A DNA stretch of 64,000 nt from Euzebya pacifica (GCF_003344865.1 NZ_CP031165.1:3291910-3355909), one strand, 5' to 3'. Counted from the stretch's first letter, positions 45,746 through 54,976 are shown. Notes: generated by a model from the letters alone, not told the origin. A program made the numbers and translations.

Positions 45746-46382
45746 CGGTGCCGGGCGGCACCTGCACGGGGCGCTCGGCCTCGTCGGTCGGGGTGTCGGT
45801 CGGGGTGTCGGTCGGCGTGTCGGTCTCGGACTGGACGTCGGCCGCGTCGGGCTCGGCAGCGCCGCCGTGTCCGAGGGGCTCGAGCACGGCGGGTTCCTCC
45901 CTCGCCAGTCGTCGGTCCTCCAGCACCATGAGCACCGCGACGAGCATGGCCCCCACGGTGATGCCGATGTCGGCAACGTTGAAGACCGGGAAGTTCTGCA
46001 GGGGGGCGAAGTCGAGGTCGAGCATGTCGACCACCGCACCGTCCCGGAAGATGCGGTCCGCACCGTTGCCGATGGCGCCACCGACGACCAGTCCGTAGGC
46101 GGTTGCCAGGCCCAGGGACCTGGTCTGTGGCAGAGCCCGGATGACCAGCACCGTGACGATGATCGCGACGAGGACGAAGACCCAGGGCAGCCGCAGCGGG
46201 AGGGAGAACGCCCCGCCGGTGTTGCGGATCACCCGGAGCACCAGGGGGCCGAGGTCGTTGGGGACCTGCCCCTCGAGGCTGCGGACGGCAGCGATCTTGG
46301 TGGCCTGGTCGAGGACGATCCAGACGACCGCCACCACGAGGGTGGTGGCGTACACGAGCTTCGAGCGATCTGTTGCAGGCAT
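45738..46382 (-). CDS. lspA: Lipoprotein signal peptidase with C-terminal TDTP tail
   Basis: A 214-aa aspartic membrane protease that removes lipoprotein signal peptides. Four hydrophobic spans are visible, with VLDQATKIAAVR, VIRNTGGAFSLPL, the catalytic Asp in GAIGNGADRIFRDGAVVDML and the second in PVFNVADIGITVG. After residue 165 comes an unusual soluble tail of about 50 residues containing TDTPTDTPTDTPTDEAE, encoded by a 12-bp tandem repeat. The tail lies outside the catalytic core and looks disordered. It overlaps rluD by eight bases. Confidence 0.94.
   Translation of the reverse strand: MPATDRSKLVYATTLVVAVVWIVLDQATKIAAVRSLEGQVPNDLGPLVLRVIRNTGGAFSLPLRLPWVFVLVAIIVTVLVIRALPQTRSLGLATAYGLVVGGAIGNGADRIFRDGAVVDMLDLDFAPLQNFPVFNVADIGITVGAMLVAVLMVLEDRRLAREEPAVLEPLGHGGAAEPDAADVQSETDTPTDTPTDTPTDEAERPVQVPPGTDA
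45783..45818. repeat. Three tandem 12-bp repeats in lspA
   Basis: GTCGGTCGGGGT is present twice exactly and once with one change, then decays. It encodes TDTP on the minus strand. Copy number may vary between strains by slippage without breaking the frame. Confidence 0.85.
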
Positions 46383-46432
46383 GGGTGACTGCCGAGTGTG
46401 CCATGTCGTGGTGGTCGCTGGCCGCGGGGACG

Positions 46433-46600
46433 TCAGACGGGTTCCCGGTCACCGGCGGAGTCGGCGAACCAGTCGCGGATGGCCCGGCACGCGGCCTCGG
46501 GCGCGTCGTCCTGCCAGTAGTGGTTGGCCCCCTCGAGCAGGACGGTGCGGTGGTCGGCGAACGTCGCCTCCATCCGCCGCAGCACGGGGATGCCGAACGC
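46433..46600 (-). pseudogene. Remnant of an alpha/beta hydrolase (C-terminal end only)
   Basis: The minus frame encodes FGIPVLRRMEATFADHRTVL, LLEGANHYWQDDAPEAAC and AIRDWFADSAG, matching the last 55 or so residues of haloalkane dehalogenase-like hydrolases, where GANHY holds the catalytic His. Upstream of about 46600 the same frame loses all similarity, and no nucleophile elbow is encoded. The front of the gene has been lost, probably when the following region was inserted. Confidence 0.6.
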
Positions 46601-46861
46601 CGCCGCCCACACCGCACCCGACCCCACCTGTCTGCACACGGACCCGCAGTGTGAGACGTGGTGAGAACCCGCTGCGCCCTCCTCCCCCACCCCCTGGCTC
46701 GACCACCCGGCATCCTCCAACCCGGGCCCTGCCACGCACCTCGCCGTCCCTGTAGCGGCCCGCCACCACGGGAACACCGGTGTTGGAATACCAGCTGCCG
46801 CCGGTTAGGTTCTGGCCCGGGGCGCGACCGCGTCCGAGAGGTCACACCGGGTGGGGGACAG
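46601..46861. other. Stretch without a gene
   Basis: No supported coding frame. It holds the promoter-like element at 46783-46811 and otherwise only GC-rich sequence without clear structure. Confidence 0.5.
46783..46811 (+). promoter_or_regulatory. Promoter-like element of the 1914-aa secreted protein gene
   Basis: TTGGAA (46783-46788), spacer of 17, TAGGTT (46806-46811), about 50 bases before the ATG at 46862, which itself follows GGGGGACAG. Confidence 0.5.
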
Positions 46862-49800
46862 ATGTTGTCACGGGCCGTTTCCAGTCGCATCGGAGGCGCA
46901 CTCGTCGTCGTGCTGCTCCTCACCGGGCTGACCGTCGGGGCACCCCCGGCCGTCGCCGAGGCCCAGGACCCCGACCCGGACCAGGTCACGATCGACTGGC
47001 TCCGCCAGTTCTTCGGCGTGACCACCGCCGACGCCTCCGATGACGACCTCGCTGCCATGCTCGACGGCCCCCAGGGCGACACGCTGCGGTTGTGGACGAC
47101 GTCCGCACGGGTCGGCGCGACCCTCCACACCGGCGAGGACGCACTCCGAACCGCACTCCTCGGCGTGTCCTCCTACCAGCTGGCAACCATCACCGGCTAC
47201 TTCGAGGACACCGCACTGGCCATCGGCGACGCCGTCCTCGAGGGCGTGATCGGCCACGCCGCCTCCTTCGGCAGCATCGTCGCCCGGCAGCTCCTCTCCG
47301 AGCTCGCCAGCGCCGAGGCACGGATCGACCACCTCGTCGACGTGTTCGTCGAGGTCGCCCTCAGCCAGGAACAACGCGCGGTCCTGGAGACCTACGCCTG
47401 GTACCGCCTCGGCGGCCGGGACCCCGCAGCCGCCTACGCCCAGGCCGGCGATGACCTCACCGCCGGGTTCGTCGCCAACGTCGCCGACGCACTGCAGACC
47501 ACCGAGGCCGACTACGCACAGACGCTGGAGGCGGAGTACCAGCTGCTCCGCTTCACCCAGGACCAGCAGCTCGTCGCCGACCTCCACGCCACCATCGTCG
47601 GCTGGGCCGAACTCCTCCGCGCCCACGGCACCGCCGACCTCGTCGCCCTCGTCCCCAAGGGCCCGACCGCGCTCATGGTCGGCAACCGCGGCCCCATCGA
47701 CCTCGTCGTCGAACACCACACCGCCGGAGGGGCCGTCACCACCGAACCGATCGGACCGGACAGCCCCGCGCTGCTGTCCCTCCCAGCCGCATGGGCACCC
47801 ACCGACGAGGTCCGCATCCACGTCCAGGGCATCGGGACCCTCACCACCACCGTCAACGCGCTCACCACGTCACTTGCGGTCGGCCGCACCATCGTCGACG
47901 TCGACGACCGGACCGTCGAGGCCTCCACGTCATGGGCCACCCAGTCCGGCGACACCACCGACCTGGTGACCACGTGGGACTTCGATGACGGGACCACGAC
48001 GACCGCCGGGGCACCGCAGGTCCCCACCACCCACACCTACGCCTGCCCCGGCAGCCACGACCTCCTCGGGCAGGTGACCGACGGGACAACGACCCGGACA
48101 CTGTCGCACCGGATCACCATTGCCGACCCGTTCGACTTCGACGTCGTCGCCGACCGTGACTTCCCCATCCCACCCGACGTCGACGTGCAGTTCTCCCTCG
48201 ACGGGCCCCTGCCCGCCGGCGCCACGGTCGACTGGACCGTCACCGACCACCCGGCCACGACCGGCCCGACGACGACCGCACGGTTCGCCTCCGCCGGCAG
48301 CGAGTACGTGACCGCGACCGTCACCGCCCCCGACGGCTGCGCGTACAGCCGGGCACGCTACGTCCCCGTCGACATCCCCGTCGTCCACCTCGCCCGGACG
48401 ATCAGCAGGGACCTGCAGCTGCAGCCCTTCACCACCTACGTCGTCAACCCCGCCAACACGACCATCCCCGAAGGTGTCACCGTCACCGCCGGCGAGGGCA
48501 CCGTCATCAAGGCCGACCGATACGACCTCCTGGTCGTCGACGGGACCCTCGACCTGCACGGCACCGCCACCCACCCCGTGGTCGCCACGAGCGTCGACGA
48601 CGACTCCGCAGGCGGCGACATCGGCAACGACGGCCAGTCGACCACCATCGACCCGTGGTCGGGCATCCGCGTCAACGGAACCCTCACGGCCACGCACGCC
48701 CGGATCTCCCACGGCCCGGTCGCCGTCCACGGCACCGCCACGCTGGCCGGCGTCGAACTGACCGACACCGGCGTCGTCGTGGAGCTCGAGGACGGCAGCA
48801 CCCTCGTCGGTACCGACCTCACGACCCCGGGGACCGTCCTGGCATCCGGTACCGGCACGACCGTCCACGTCGACGGCCTCGACCACACCGGCAGCGGCTA
48901 CGCGCTGCAGCTGTCGCGTATCACCCACGGCCACGCGCACGACCTCACCACGACCTCGACGACCCCCATCTACCTAGGTCCCGGGAGCGCCGGGGTCGCC
49001 CTCACCGCCGTCGACGCCCCGGAAACGGCGGTCGTCCGCGTCGCCCACGGCACGTTCGCACAGGGGGTCACGACCCTCGGCGGGACCGACCTCCCCTACC
49101 TGTTCCTCCGCCAGAACAACTACGGACACACGCAGACGGTCCCGGCCGGCGGCCACCTGCAGCTCCTCCCCGGCGTCGACGTCCGCTTCGTGTCGTCGGG
49201 CCGGCTGACCGTCGAGGACGGCGGCCGACTCACACTCGGGGGCACGGCGTCCGCGCCGGTGTCGCTGGCCGCGGTCGACGGCAGCACGTGGTCCGGCCTC
49301 ACCGCCCATGGGACCGTCGTCGCCCGCCATGCCGACCTGTCGGGCCCGAGCACCCTGATGGCCGTCCGCGGCGTCGCGGACATCCGCGACAGCACCCTCA
49401 CCGGGACCGTCGTCGCCGAGTACGGCGGCCGTGTCACGATGGCCCGCTCGACCTCCTCCCACGGCGTGGTCACCGGGTCCGGCGCAGCATCGGTCGACCT
49501 GATCGACCACACCTACACCGAGACGGGCACCGCCGCGTCCCTCACCGTCGGAACGGCCTCCGTCGAGGGGCTGTCGGCTCCCGGCAGCCCCCATCCGATC
49601 ACCCTCTCACCGATCACCGCCGGCACCAGACTCGTCGACATCGACGCCGCCGACGGCGCAGTCGTCCGCGTCGCCTACGGCACCTTCCCACAGGTGGTCA
49701 CGACCCTCGGCGGGACCGACCTCCCCTACCTGTTCCTCCGCCAGAACAACAATGGGGCCACCCACACCGTCCCAGACGGCGCCGACCTCGCCGTCGAACC

Positions 49801-52606
49801 CGGCGTGGAGATCCGGTTCGTCCCCCTGGGACGGCTGACGGTCGCCGCCGGCGGCCGGCTCGCCCTCGACGGAACCGCCGCCGCGCCCGTGACCCTGGCC
49901 CCGGAGGCAACGGGCACATGGGCGGGCCTGACGATCGCCGGGACCCTCGACGCCACCCGGGCCCGCATCGACGGGGCCAGCCAGCACACCGTCACCGGCA
50001 CCGCCACGTTCCGCCACTCCCACCTGCTGGACCGCATCACCGCATCCGGCAGCGGTAGCGTCGACGCGATCGAGAACTGGTGGGGCGCCGCCGACGGGCC
50101 CGCCCCGACCGGAACCGGCTCGCCGGTCTCGGCCGGGGTCGCCCACGAACCCTGGTGCGCCGACCCCGACTGCAACCAGCTGCTCCCGACGACCCCACTG
50201 GCCGTCGACACCACCACCCTCCCGGAGGCCTCCACCGGCCTCGTCTGGACCACGACCCTCACCGCCTCAGGCGGCACCCCGCCGTACGGATGGACCATCA
50301 CCGACGGCCAGCTGCCCGACGGCATCGTCCTCGACCCCACGACCGGTGAACTGTCGGGACGACCCACGACCGCCGGCACCACCACCGTCGACGTGACCGT
50401 CACCGACACCGCACCCACGTCCGCGACCGCGACCCTGCAGGTCACGGTCGTGGAAGCCAACCACTTCCCGGCCGTCACCACCAACGGGCCGTGGACGGTG
50501 CCCGCCGGTGCGACGGTCGACCTGACCGCCACCGGCACCGATGCCGACGACGACCCGCTGGTGTTCACCTGGGACCTCGACGGCACCCAGCCGACCGGCT
50601 CGACCGTCACCTTCGACAGCACCGGCCGTGCCGTCGACGACCGAATACCGGTCTCTGTCGAGGCCTGCGACCCAGCCGGCGCCTGCACCGACACCACCTC
50701 CACGATCACCGTCGTCGCCCCCGTCACCATCACCGACACCACCCTCCCGGACGGCCGGACCGGGGAACCGTACGCCGCAACGCTGACCGCCGACGGTGGC
50801 CACCAGCCACACGTCTGGTCCGTCACCACCGGCCAGCTGCCCGCCGGCCTCGACCTCACCGACGACAGCACCCTCACCGGCACCCCGCTGACGGCCGGAA
50901 CCCACCGGTTCGAAGTCACCGTGACCGACGCGACCGGCCTCCACGACACCGCCCCGACGGCCATCGTCCTCACGCCGCCACTCGGCACCCCCGGCGACCC
51001 GTACACCGTCGCGCTCCACGTCGACGGCGCCACCGGCTGCGACACCTGGGCCGTCACCGACGGCACCCTCCCACCGGGCCTCGCCCTGGACGCCGGCACG
51101 ATCGAGGGCACCCCGACCGTCGGTGGGGACTGGCCGTTCGAGGTCACCTGCTCCGGCCCGGCCGGCACGACGACGGCAGCGTTCGTCATCACCGTCGCCC
51201 CCGACAGCACCCCGCCGACCGTCACCGGTACCCCCGACAGGACCCCCGATCCGTCCGGCTGGTACACCGGCCCGGTCACGATCACCTGGACGGCCACCGA
51301 CGACTCCGGGGCGGCCGTCACACCCCCTCCGCCGGTGGTCGTGGACGGTGACGGGGCCGACCAGCAGGTCCGGTCCGAACCGGCCTGCGACCCGTCGGGC
51401 AACTGCACGCTCGGCAGCGTGGCGGTCTCGCTGGACGCGACCCCACCACAGGTCGACGTGACCGTCTCCCCAGCCGCCAACGATCGGGGCTGGCACACGA
51501 CCGCACCGACGATCGGCCACGCCTGCCACGATGCCGTGTCGGGGGTCGAGACCTGCCCGGCGGACGTGACCGTCACCACCGACGGTGGCGGCCAGGAGGT
51601 CGTCACCGACGCCACCGACCGGGCAGGGAACACCACGACGACCGTCACGGCGGTCGCCGTCGACACCGTCCCACCGACCCTGGTCCTCACCGCCCACGAC
51701 GACGGCGCCATCGTCCGTGACGTCGACGAGGTCCCGCCGTCGTGCGCCGCGACCGACACGACGTCGACGGTCGACGGGACCTGCCGGGTCACCGTCACCC
51801 GAACACCGGCCGACCCTGGGTCGGTCGACGTCGTCGCGGTCGCGACGGTCTCCGACGTCGCCGGGAACACCACGACGGAGACAAGGCGATGGACCGTCGT
51901 CACCGACGCCGACGCCCCCACGATCACGGCCGCGTTCGACCGGCAGCCGAACGGTGCCGGATGGCACGCCGCCACCCCGACGGTTGCGTTCCAGTGCGAC
52001 GACCCGTCCGGTGTGACGACGTGTCCGGCCCCGCACGCCTTCGACGTCGACGGGCCCAACCAGTCGGTGGCGGTGGAGGCCACGGACCGATGGGGCAACA
52101 CGGCAGCACTCGTCGTCTCGGGAGTCAACGTCGACACGACCCCGCCGACGGTGGTGTTCACCGGCGCCGAGGACACCTACACGGTCGCGGACCGCATCGA
52201 GATCGGGTGCGACGCCGACGACGCCACGTCCGGGGTCGCGGTGCTGGACTGCGAGGAGGTCGACACGCTCGCTGCTGTCCAGGGCCCCGGTCAGCACACC
52301 GTGACTGCCCGAGCTGTCGACACGGCCGGCCACGAGACCGTCGTGGAGCACACCTACACGGTCACTGTCCTGCCGGCCGACGTCGGTGACGTCGTCGACG
52401 TGTTCCTGGCCGCCGATGACCGGCCCGGCAACCAGGGGCAGGCGAACGCGCTCCGTGGCCACATCGACGCCGGCCGGTTCAGGCAGTTCGTCACCGCCGT
52501 GGAACGGCTGTGCTGCACCGATGCGGACCGTCCCCGCGGCAACCAACGGCTGGACCGCCGGCACGCGGACATCCTCATCGGTCTCGCGGTCGCCCTCGAC
52601 GAGTGA
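46862..52606 (+). CDS. Very large secreted protein: helical head, PKD, beta-helix and Ig-like repeats
   Basis: A 1914-aa protein with a signal peptide (IGGALVVVLLLTGLTVGAPP, cleaved near AVAEAQ). Residues about 35-290 are helical and unrecognised. A PKD-like domain follows (TTWDFDDGTTTT, about 375). Then three beta-helix-type modules share the pattern TVPAGGHLQLLPGVDVRF, GRLTVEDGGRLTLGGTA; the last ends with ENWWGAADGPAP, a hallmark of such proteins. He_PIG-type domains (TPPYGWTITDGQLPDGI) and repeated cystine-bearing HYR-like units (TPPTV..., GWHTTAPT...) fill the rest. No wall anchor, CWB2 or membrane end is seen. It is probably an exported binding or adhesion protein; an enzyme role is not supported. 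Confidence 0.85.
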   Translation: MLSRAVSSRIGGALVVVLLLTGLTVGAPPAVAEAQDPDPDQVTIDWLRQFFGVTTADASDDDLAAMLDGPQGDTLRLWTTSARVGATLHTGEDALRTALLGVSSYQLATITGYFEDTALAIGDAVLEGVIGHAASFGSIVARQLLSELASAEARIDHLVDVFVEVALSQEQRAVLETYAWYRLGGRDPAAAYAQAGDDLTAGFVANVADALQTTEADYAQTLEAEYQLLRFTQDQQLVADLHATIVGWAELLRAHGTADLVALVPKGPTALMVGNRGPIDLVVEHHTAGGAVTTEPIGPDSPALLSLPAAWAPTDEVRIHVQGIGTLTTTVNALTTSLAVGRTIVDVDDRTVEASTSWATQSGDTTDLVTTWDFDDGTTTTAGAPQVPTTHTYACPGSHDLLGQVTDGTTTRTLSHRITIADPFDFDVVADRDFPIPPDVDVQFSLDGPLPAGATVDWTVTDHPATTGPTTTARFASAGSEYVTATVTAPDGCAYSRARYVPVDIPVVHLARTISRDLQLQPFTTYVVNPANTTIPEGVTVTAGEGTVIKADRYDLLVVDGTLDLHGTATHPVVATSVDDDSAGGDIGNDGQSTTIDPWSGIRVNGTLTATHARISHGPVAVHGTATLAGVELTDTGVVVELEDGSTLVGTDLTTPGTVLASGTGTTVHVDGLDHTGSGYALQLSRITHGHAHDLTTTSTTPIYLGPGSAGVALTAVDAPETAVVRVAHGTFAQGVTTLGGTDLPYLFLRQNNYGHTQTVPAGGHLQLLPGVDVRFVSSGRLTVEDGGRLTLGGTASAPVSLAAVDGSTWSGLTAHGTVVARHADLSGPSTLMAVRGVADIRDSTLTGTVVAEYGGRVTMARSTSSHGVVTGSGAASVDLIDHTYTETGTAASLTVGTASVEGLSAPGSPHPITLSPITAGTRLVDIDAADGAVVRVAYGTFPQVVTTLGGTDLPYLFLRQNNNGATHTVPDGADLAVEPGVEIRFVPLGRLTVAAGGRLALDGTAAAPVTLAPEATGTWAGLTIAGTLDATRARIDGASQHTVTGTATFRHSHLLDRITASGSGSVDAIENWWGAADGPAPTGTGSPVSAGVAHEPWCADPDCNQLLPTTPLAVDTTTLPEASTGLVWTTTLTASGGTPPYGWTITDGQLPDGIVLDPTTGELSGRPTTAGTTTVDVTVTDTAPTSATATLQVTVVEANHFPAVTTNGPWTVPAGATVDLTATGTDADDDPLVFTWDLDGTQPTGSTVTFDSTGRAVDDRIPVSVEACDPAGACTDTTSTITVVAPVTITDTTLPDGRTGEPYAATLTADGGHQPHVWSVTTGQLPAGLDLTDDSTLTGTPLTAGTHRFEVTVTDATGLHDTAPTAIVLTPPLGTPGDPYTVALHVDGATGCDTWAVTDGTLPPGLALDAGTIEGTPTVGGDWPFEVTCSGPAGTTTAAFVITVAPDSTPPTVTGTPDRTPDPSGWYTGPVTITWTATDDSGAAVTPPPPVVVDGDGADQQVRSEPACDPSGNCTLGSVAVSLDATPPQVDVTVSPAANDRGWHTTAPTIGHACHDAVSGVETCPADVTVTTDGGGQEVVTDATDRAGNTTTTVTAVAVDTVPPTLVLTAHDDGAIVRDVDEVPPSCAATDTTSTVDGTCRVTVTRTPADPGSVDVVAVATVSDVAGNTTTETRRWTVVTDADAPTITAAFDRQPNGAGWHAATPTVAFQCDDPSGVTTCPAPHAFDVDGPNQSVAVEATDRWGNTAALVVSGVNVDTTPPTVVFTGAEDTYTVADRIEIGCDADDATSGVAVLDCEEVDTLAAVQGPGQHTVTARAVDTAGHETVVEHTYTVTVLPADVGDVVDVFLAADDRPGNQGQANALRGHIDAGRFRQFVTAVERLCCTDADRPRGNQRLDRRHADILIGLAVALDE
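49031..49120 (+). repeat. Internal 90-bp repeat, copy 1
   Basis: Encodes VRVAHGTFAQGVTTLGGTDL and the following LPYLFLRQNN; nearly identical to 49661-49750, a 630-bp period inside the 1914-aa protein. Confidence 0.8.
49661..49750 (+). repeat. Internal 90-bp repeat, copy 2
   Basis: Partner of 49031-49120, with only a few substitutions by eye. The surrounding module (about 210 residues) is duplicated at lower identity. Confidence 0.8.
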
Positions 52607-52670
52607 CCACCCGACATGGGCTAGTCAGCTGACGTTCCCGCGAGTCCTCGCCGGCACGCCGACGTACGGG

Positions 52671-52688
52671 TAGCCTGCTCCGATGTAG
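52671..52688 (+). promoter_or_regulatory. -10 box followed by a start-stop codon pair
   Basis: TAGCCT (52671-52676), six bases, then ATG-TAG at 52683-52688. If transcription starts at the ATG, the leaderless mRNA would begin with a start codon directly followed by a stop, about 125 bases before the kinase gene. Confidence 0.35.
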
Positions 52689-52812
52689 AGGCCCTCTCGT
52701 TCTCGTTGGGATGGGCCTCGGCGCCGGTTGCCGGGAGGAGGGCAGCCGGGTTGTCGTCCCTCGGTGCGCAGGACGACCTCGTCAGGGTTCGAGGGAACCG
52801 GAGCCGAAACAG

Positions 52813-54306
52813 GTGTCAGCACAGCACGACGTGGCCGTCCAGGCCCCCGGCAAGGCCGCGACAGCGCGTCGCGTGCCGCCGCTGCCGCTGTCCGGATGGG
52901 TGTGGCTGTCGGCCCTTTCGGCCATCGCGGTCGTGGCCGCCGCGGGGATCGGCGTCGGCCCGCTCGTCTGGCTGCCGTGGCTCGTCCCGGTGTTCCTCGC
53001 CGCACAGTTCCAGCTCGCCTGCAGGGAACGGGGTGTCGCCTACCTGTTGGAGGGCAACGTCGGCGTCCTCGTCCTCGCCGCGACCGCCATCGGCCCCGCC
53101 GGCGTGGCACTGGTCAGCATCCTCGGGCCGATCGACGCCAAGGAACTCCGTGGCCAGGGGCCGCTGCGACGGTCCGTCGCGAACCGGGTCGTGCGGGCCC
53201 TGACGGGCTGGACGGCCGCCTGGGTGGTCCTGGCCGGCGAGGCCTCCGGGCCGATGGTCCTCCCGGCCGCGCTGGTCGCCGCCGCAATCGTGGCCGAGGT
53301 CATGTCGATGGTCCTCATGGGGCTGACGATGTGGGCGTGCGGCGCCGCCCCCGCCGGCGCGATCGTGGACCTGCCGTCGTTGCGACGGGCATGGCTGTTC
53401 GCCCCCTGGCTGCTGTCGTTCGCCGTGGCCGCCGTCGCGGTCCTCGGCGACCTCCACGGCATCGTCGTCGTCGGCGCGGCGATCCTGTCGTGGGCGGTGT
53501 TCTGGATCGCGGGCCGGTCCTCGCAGATCCAGGAACTCGGCCGGGTCACCCTCGCGCTCCGCAAGGCCCCCATCGACGAGGTCGTCGAACAGCTCGACCG
53601 GGTCGTCTTCGTCGAGCCGCTGGTGGGTGACCGCACCACCCGACTGCAGGTCAGCCGGCTCCTGCAGGTGCTCCGCGAGTGGGACGACACCCGCGGACAG
53701 CTCGGCGCCGCGGAGGTCCTCAACGAACGGCTGGCGCAGGCGGCCGCCCGGGCCGACCAGCGGGAACGGCTCCGGTTGGGCCTGGCCCTGCACGACCAGG
53801 TGCTGCCGATGCTGACGCTCGCCAGCTGGGACGCCGACCGTCCCGACGCGGTCAGGGCGCACATCGGGACCGCCCAGGAGCTGCTTCGGGAGCTGCTGGC
53901 GGCACTCCATGCATCCGACGGGGCAGACCTCCGGGACCGGTTGGCCCTGCAGGTCGAGTCGCTCGGCCTGCAGGGCCGCACGACGATATGTGTGGCGGGG
54001 ACGGGCCCGCCGGCGGACGAGTCGAGGATCATGGAGCTGGCAGCCGGCATGCTCGCCAACGCCGCGGCCTACACGACCGGACCGGTCCGGGTGTCGGTGG
54101 TGTTCCGCAACGGGCTGGTGCAGCTGGCGGTCGAGGACAGCGGACCCGGATGGGACGGGACCGTCGAACCGGGCCACGGGCTGGCGTTGCTGCGCGCCCG
54201 TGTCGAGTCGCTCTGCGGGACCCTGTCGGTCGTCACCGGCCCCGACCGGGGGACGACGGTCAGGATCCGGATCCCGACCGGCGGTGACGGCACCTCCGGC
54301 TGCTGA
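52813..54306 (+). CDS. Membrane sensor histidine kinase (NarX/LiaS-like output)
   Basis: A 497-aa kinase. Residues 25-245 contain about seven hydrophobic segments (from WVWLSALSAIAVVAAAGI to VVVGAAILSWAVFWIAG), a membrane sensing unit without a large external loop. The phospho-acceptor region RERLRLGLALHDQVLPMLTL has His327, and the HATPase shows GMLANAAAYTTGP, VEDSGPGWDG and GHGLALLRARVESLCGTL. No response regulator is adjacent, so the partner is unknown. GTG at 52813 is the best in-frame start near VSAQHD; an upstream ATG at 52711 would add a non-conserved basic stretch. Confidence 0.85.
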   Translation: MSAQHDVAVQAPGKAATARRVPPLPLSGWVWLSALSAIAVVAAAGIGVGPLVWLPWLVPVFLAAQFQLACRERGVAYLLEGNVGVLVLAATAIGPAGVALVSILGPIDAKELRGQGPLRRSVANRVVRALTGWTAAWVVLAGEASGPMVLPAALVAAAIVAEVMSMVLMGLTMWACGAAPAGAIVDLPSLRRAWLFAPWLLSFAVAAVAVLGDLHGIVVVGAAILSWAVFWIAGRSSQIQELGRVTLALRKAPIDEVVEQLDRVVFVEPLVGDRTTRLQVSRLLQVLREWDDTRGQLGAAEVLNERLAQAAARADQRERLRLGLALHDQVLPMLTLASWDADRPDAVRAHIGTAQELLRELLAALHASDGADLRDRLALQVESLGLQGRTTICVAGTGPPADESRIMELAAGMLANAAAYTTGPVRVSVVFRNGLVQLAVEDSGPGWDGTVEPGHGLALLRARVESLCGTLSVVTGPDRGTTVRIRIPTGGDGTSGC

Positions 54307-54316
54307 CATGCCGGAA

Positions 54317-54338
54317 CCGGCACCCCAAGGGGTGCCGG
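54317..54338. terminator. Strong hairpin between convergent genes
   Basis: CCGGCACCCC-AA-GGGGTGCCGG, ten perfect base pairs, 11 bases after the kinase stop and 31 before the stop of the opposite gene. Probably terminates both transcripts. Confidence 0.6.
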
Positions 54339-54368
54339 CTCGGTGGGCCCTGTGGCGGGGCGGGTGGT

Positions 54369-54773
54369 TCAGCCGTGGCCGCGGGCGATCGCGTCGGCCC
54401 GGGCACGCATCTCCTCGGCACGACGCATCCGCAGCTGGCGGTCGTACTCGACGAGGGCTTCCTCGGTGGAGGCCTCCAGCTGCTGCCGTTCGGTGTCGGT
54501 CACCGGACGCCAGTACCGCAGCTCGATGGTCACCGACGCCTCCGCGCCCTCGTGGCCGCGGTGGATCAGTGCGGACCAGTCGAGGGTGATGTCGCCCGGT
54601 GCGATCCCGTCGACGGTGACGACGTCGATGAGGTCCTCGGCGGTCGTCGCGACGAACTCGAGGTCCTCGCACTCGATCGACACCTGGCGTTCGGTCCCGT
54701 CGTTGCGGAGCGTCCACCGCTCCAGCTTGCCGTTGACGAGGACCCTGCGCAGCTCCTGCTCGTCGAACATCAT
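54369..54773 (-). CDS. Hypothetical 134-aa protein
   Basis: ATG at 54773 (a second ATG follows directly) has GGAAGGGA upstream. The first half is beta-patterned (KLERWTLRNDGTERQVSIEC, EASVTIELRYWRPVT), the last 40 residues a charged helix (RQQLEASTEEALVEYDRQLR). No family recognised, no signal or membrane segment. It stands alone between a terminator and a divergent gene. Confidence 0.6.
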   Translation of the reverse strand: MMFDEQELRRVLVNGKLERWTLRNDGTERQVSIECEDLEFVATTAEDLIDVVTVDGIAPGDITLDWSALIHRGHEGAEASVTIELRYWRPVTDTERQQLEASTEEALVEYDRQLRMRRAEEMRARADAIARGHG

Positions 54774-54976
54774 GCTGTTCCCTTCCGTAGATGGCTTCCT
54801 GTGGTGGGGACCGTGACGGCCCGTCCGGACGGCACAAGCCCGCGAACGGACCGGTCGCGTCCGGCCGGTGTGGCGCCCGCGTGACGGGCGCCGTTTGTCC
54901 TGCGGGTTGCCGTCGGGTACAACCGGATGCCGGGTCGGACGCACGGGGTGACCGACGGGGTGACAGGGGAAGACGC

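Noticed and set aside
45783-45830. Short regular repeats resembling a CRISPR array
   Set aside because: 12-bp units without spacers, in frame within lspA; a coding microsatellite.
46383-46777. Complete minus-strand hydrolase of 114 residues
   Set aside because: Only the last 55 or so residues match the family; the front is non-homologous and lacks a nucleophile.
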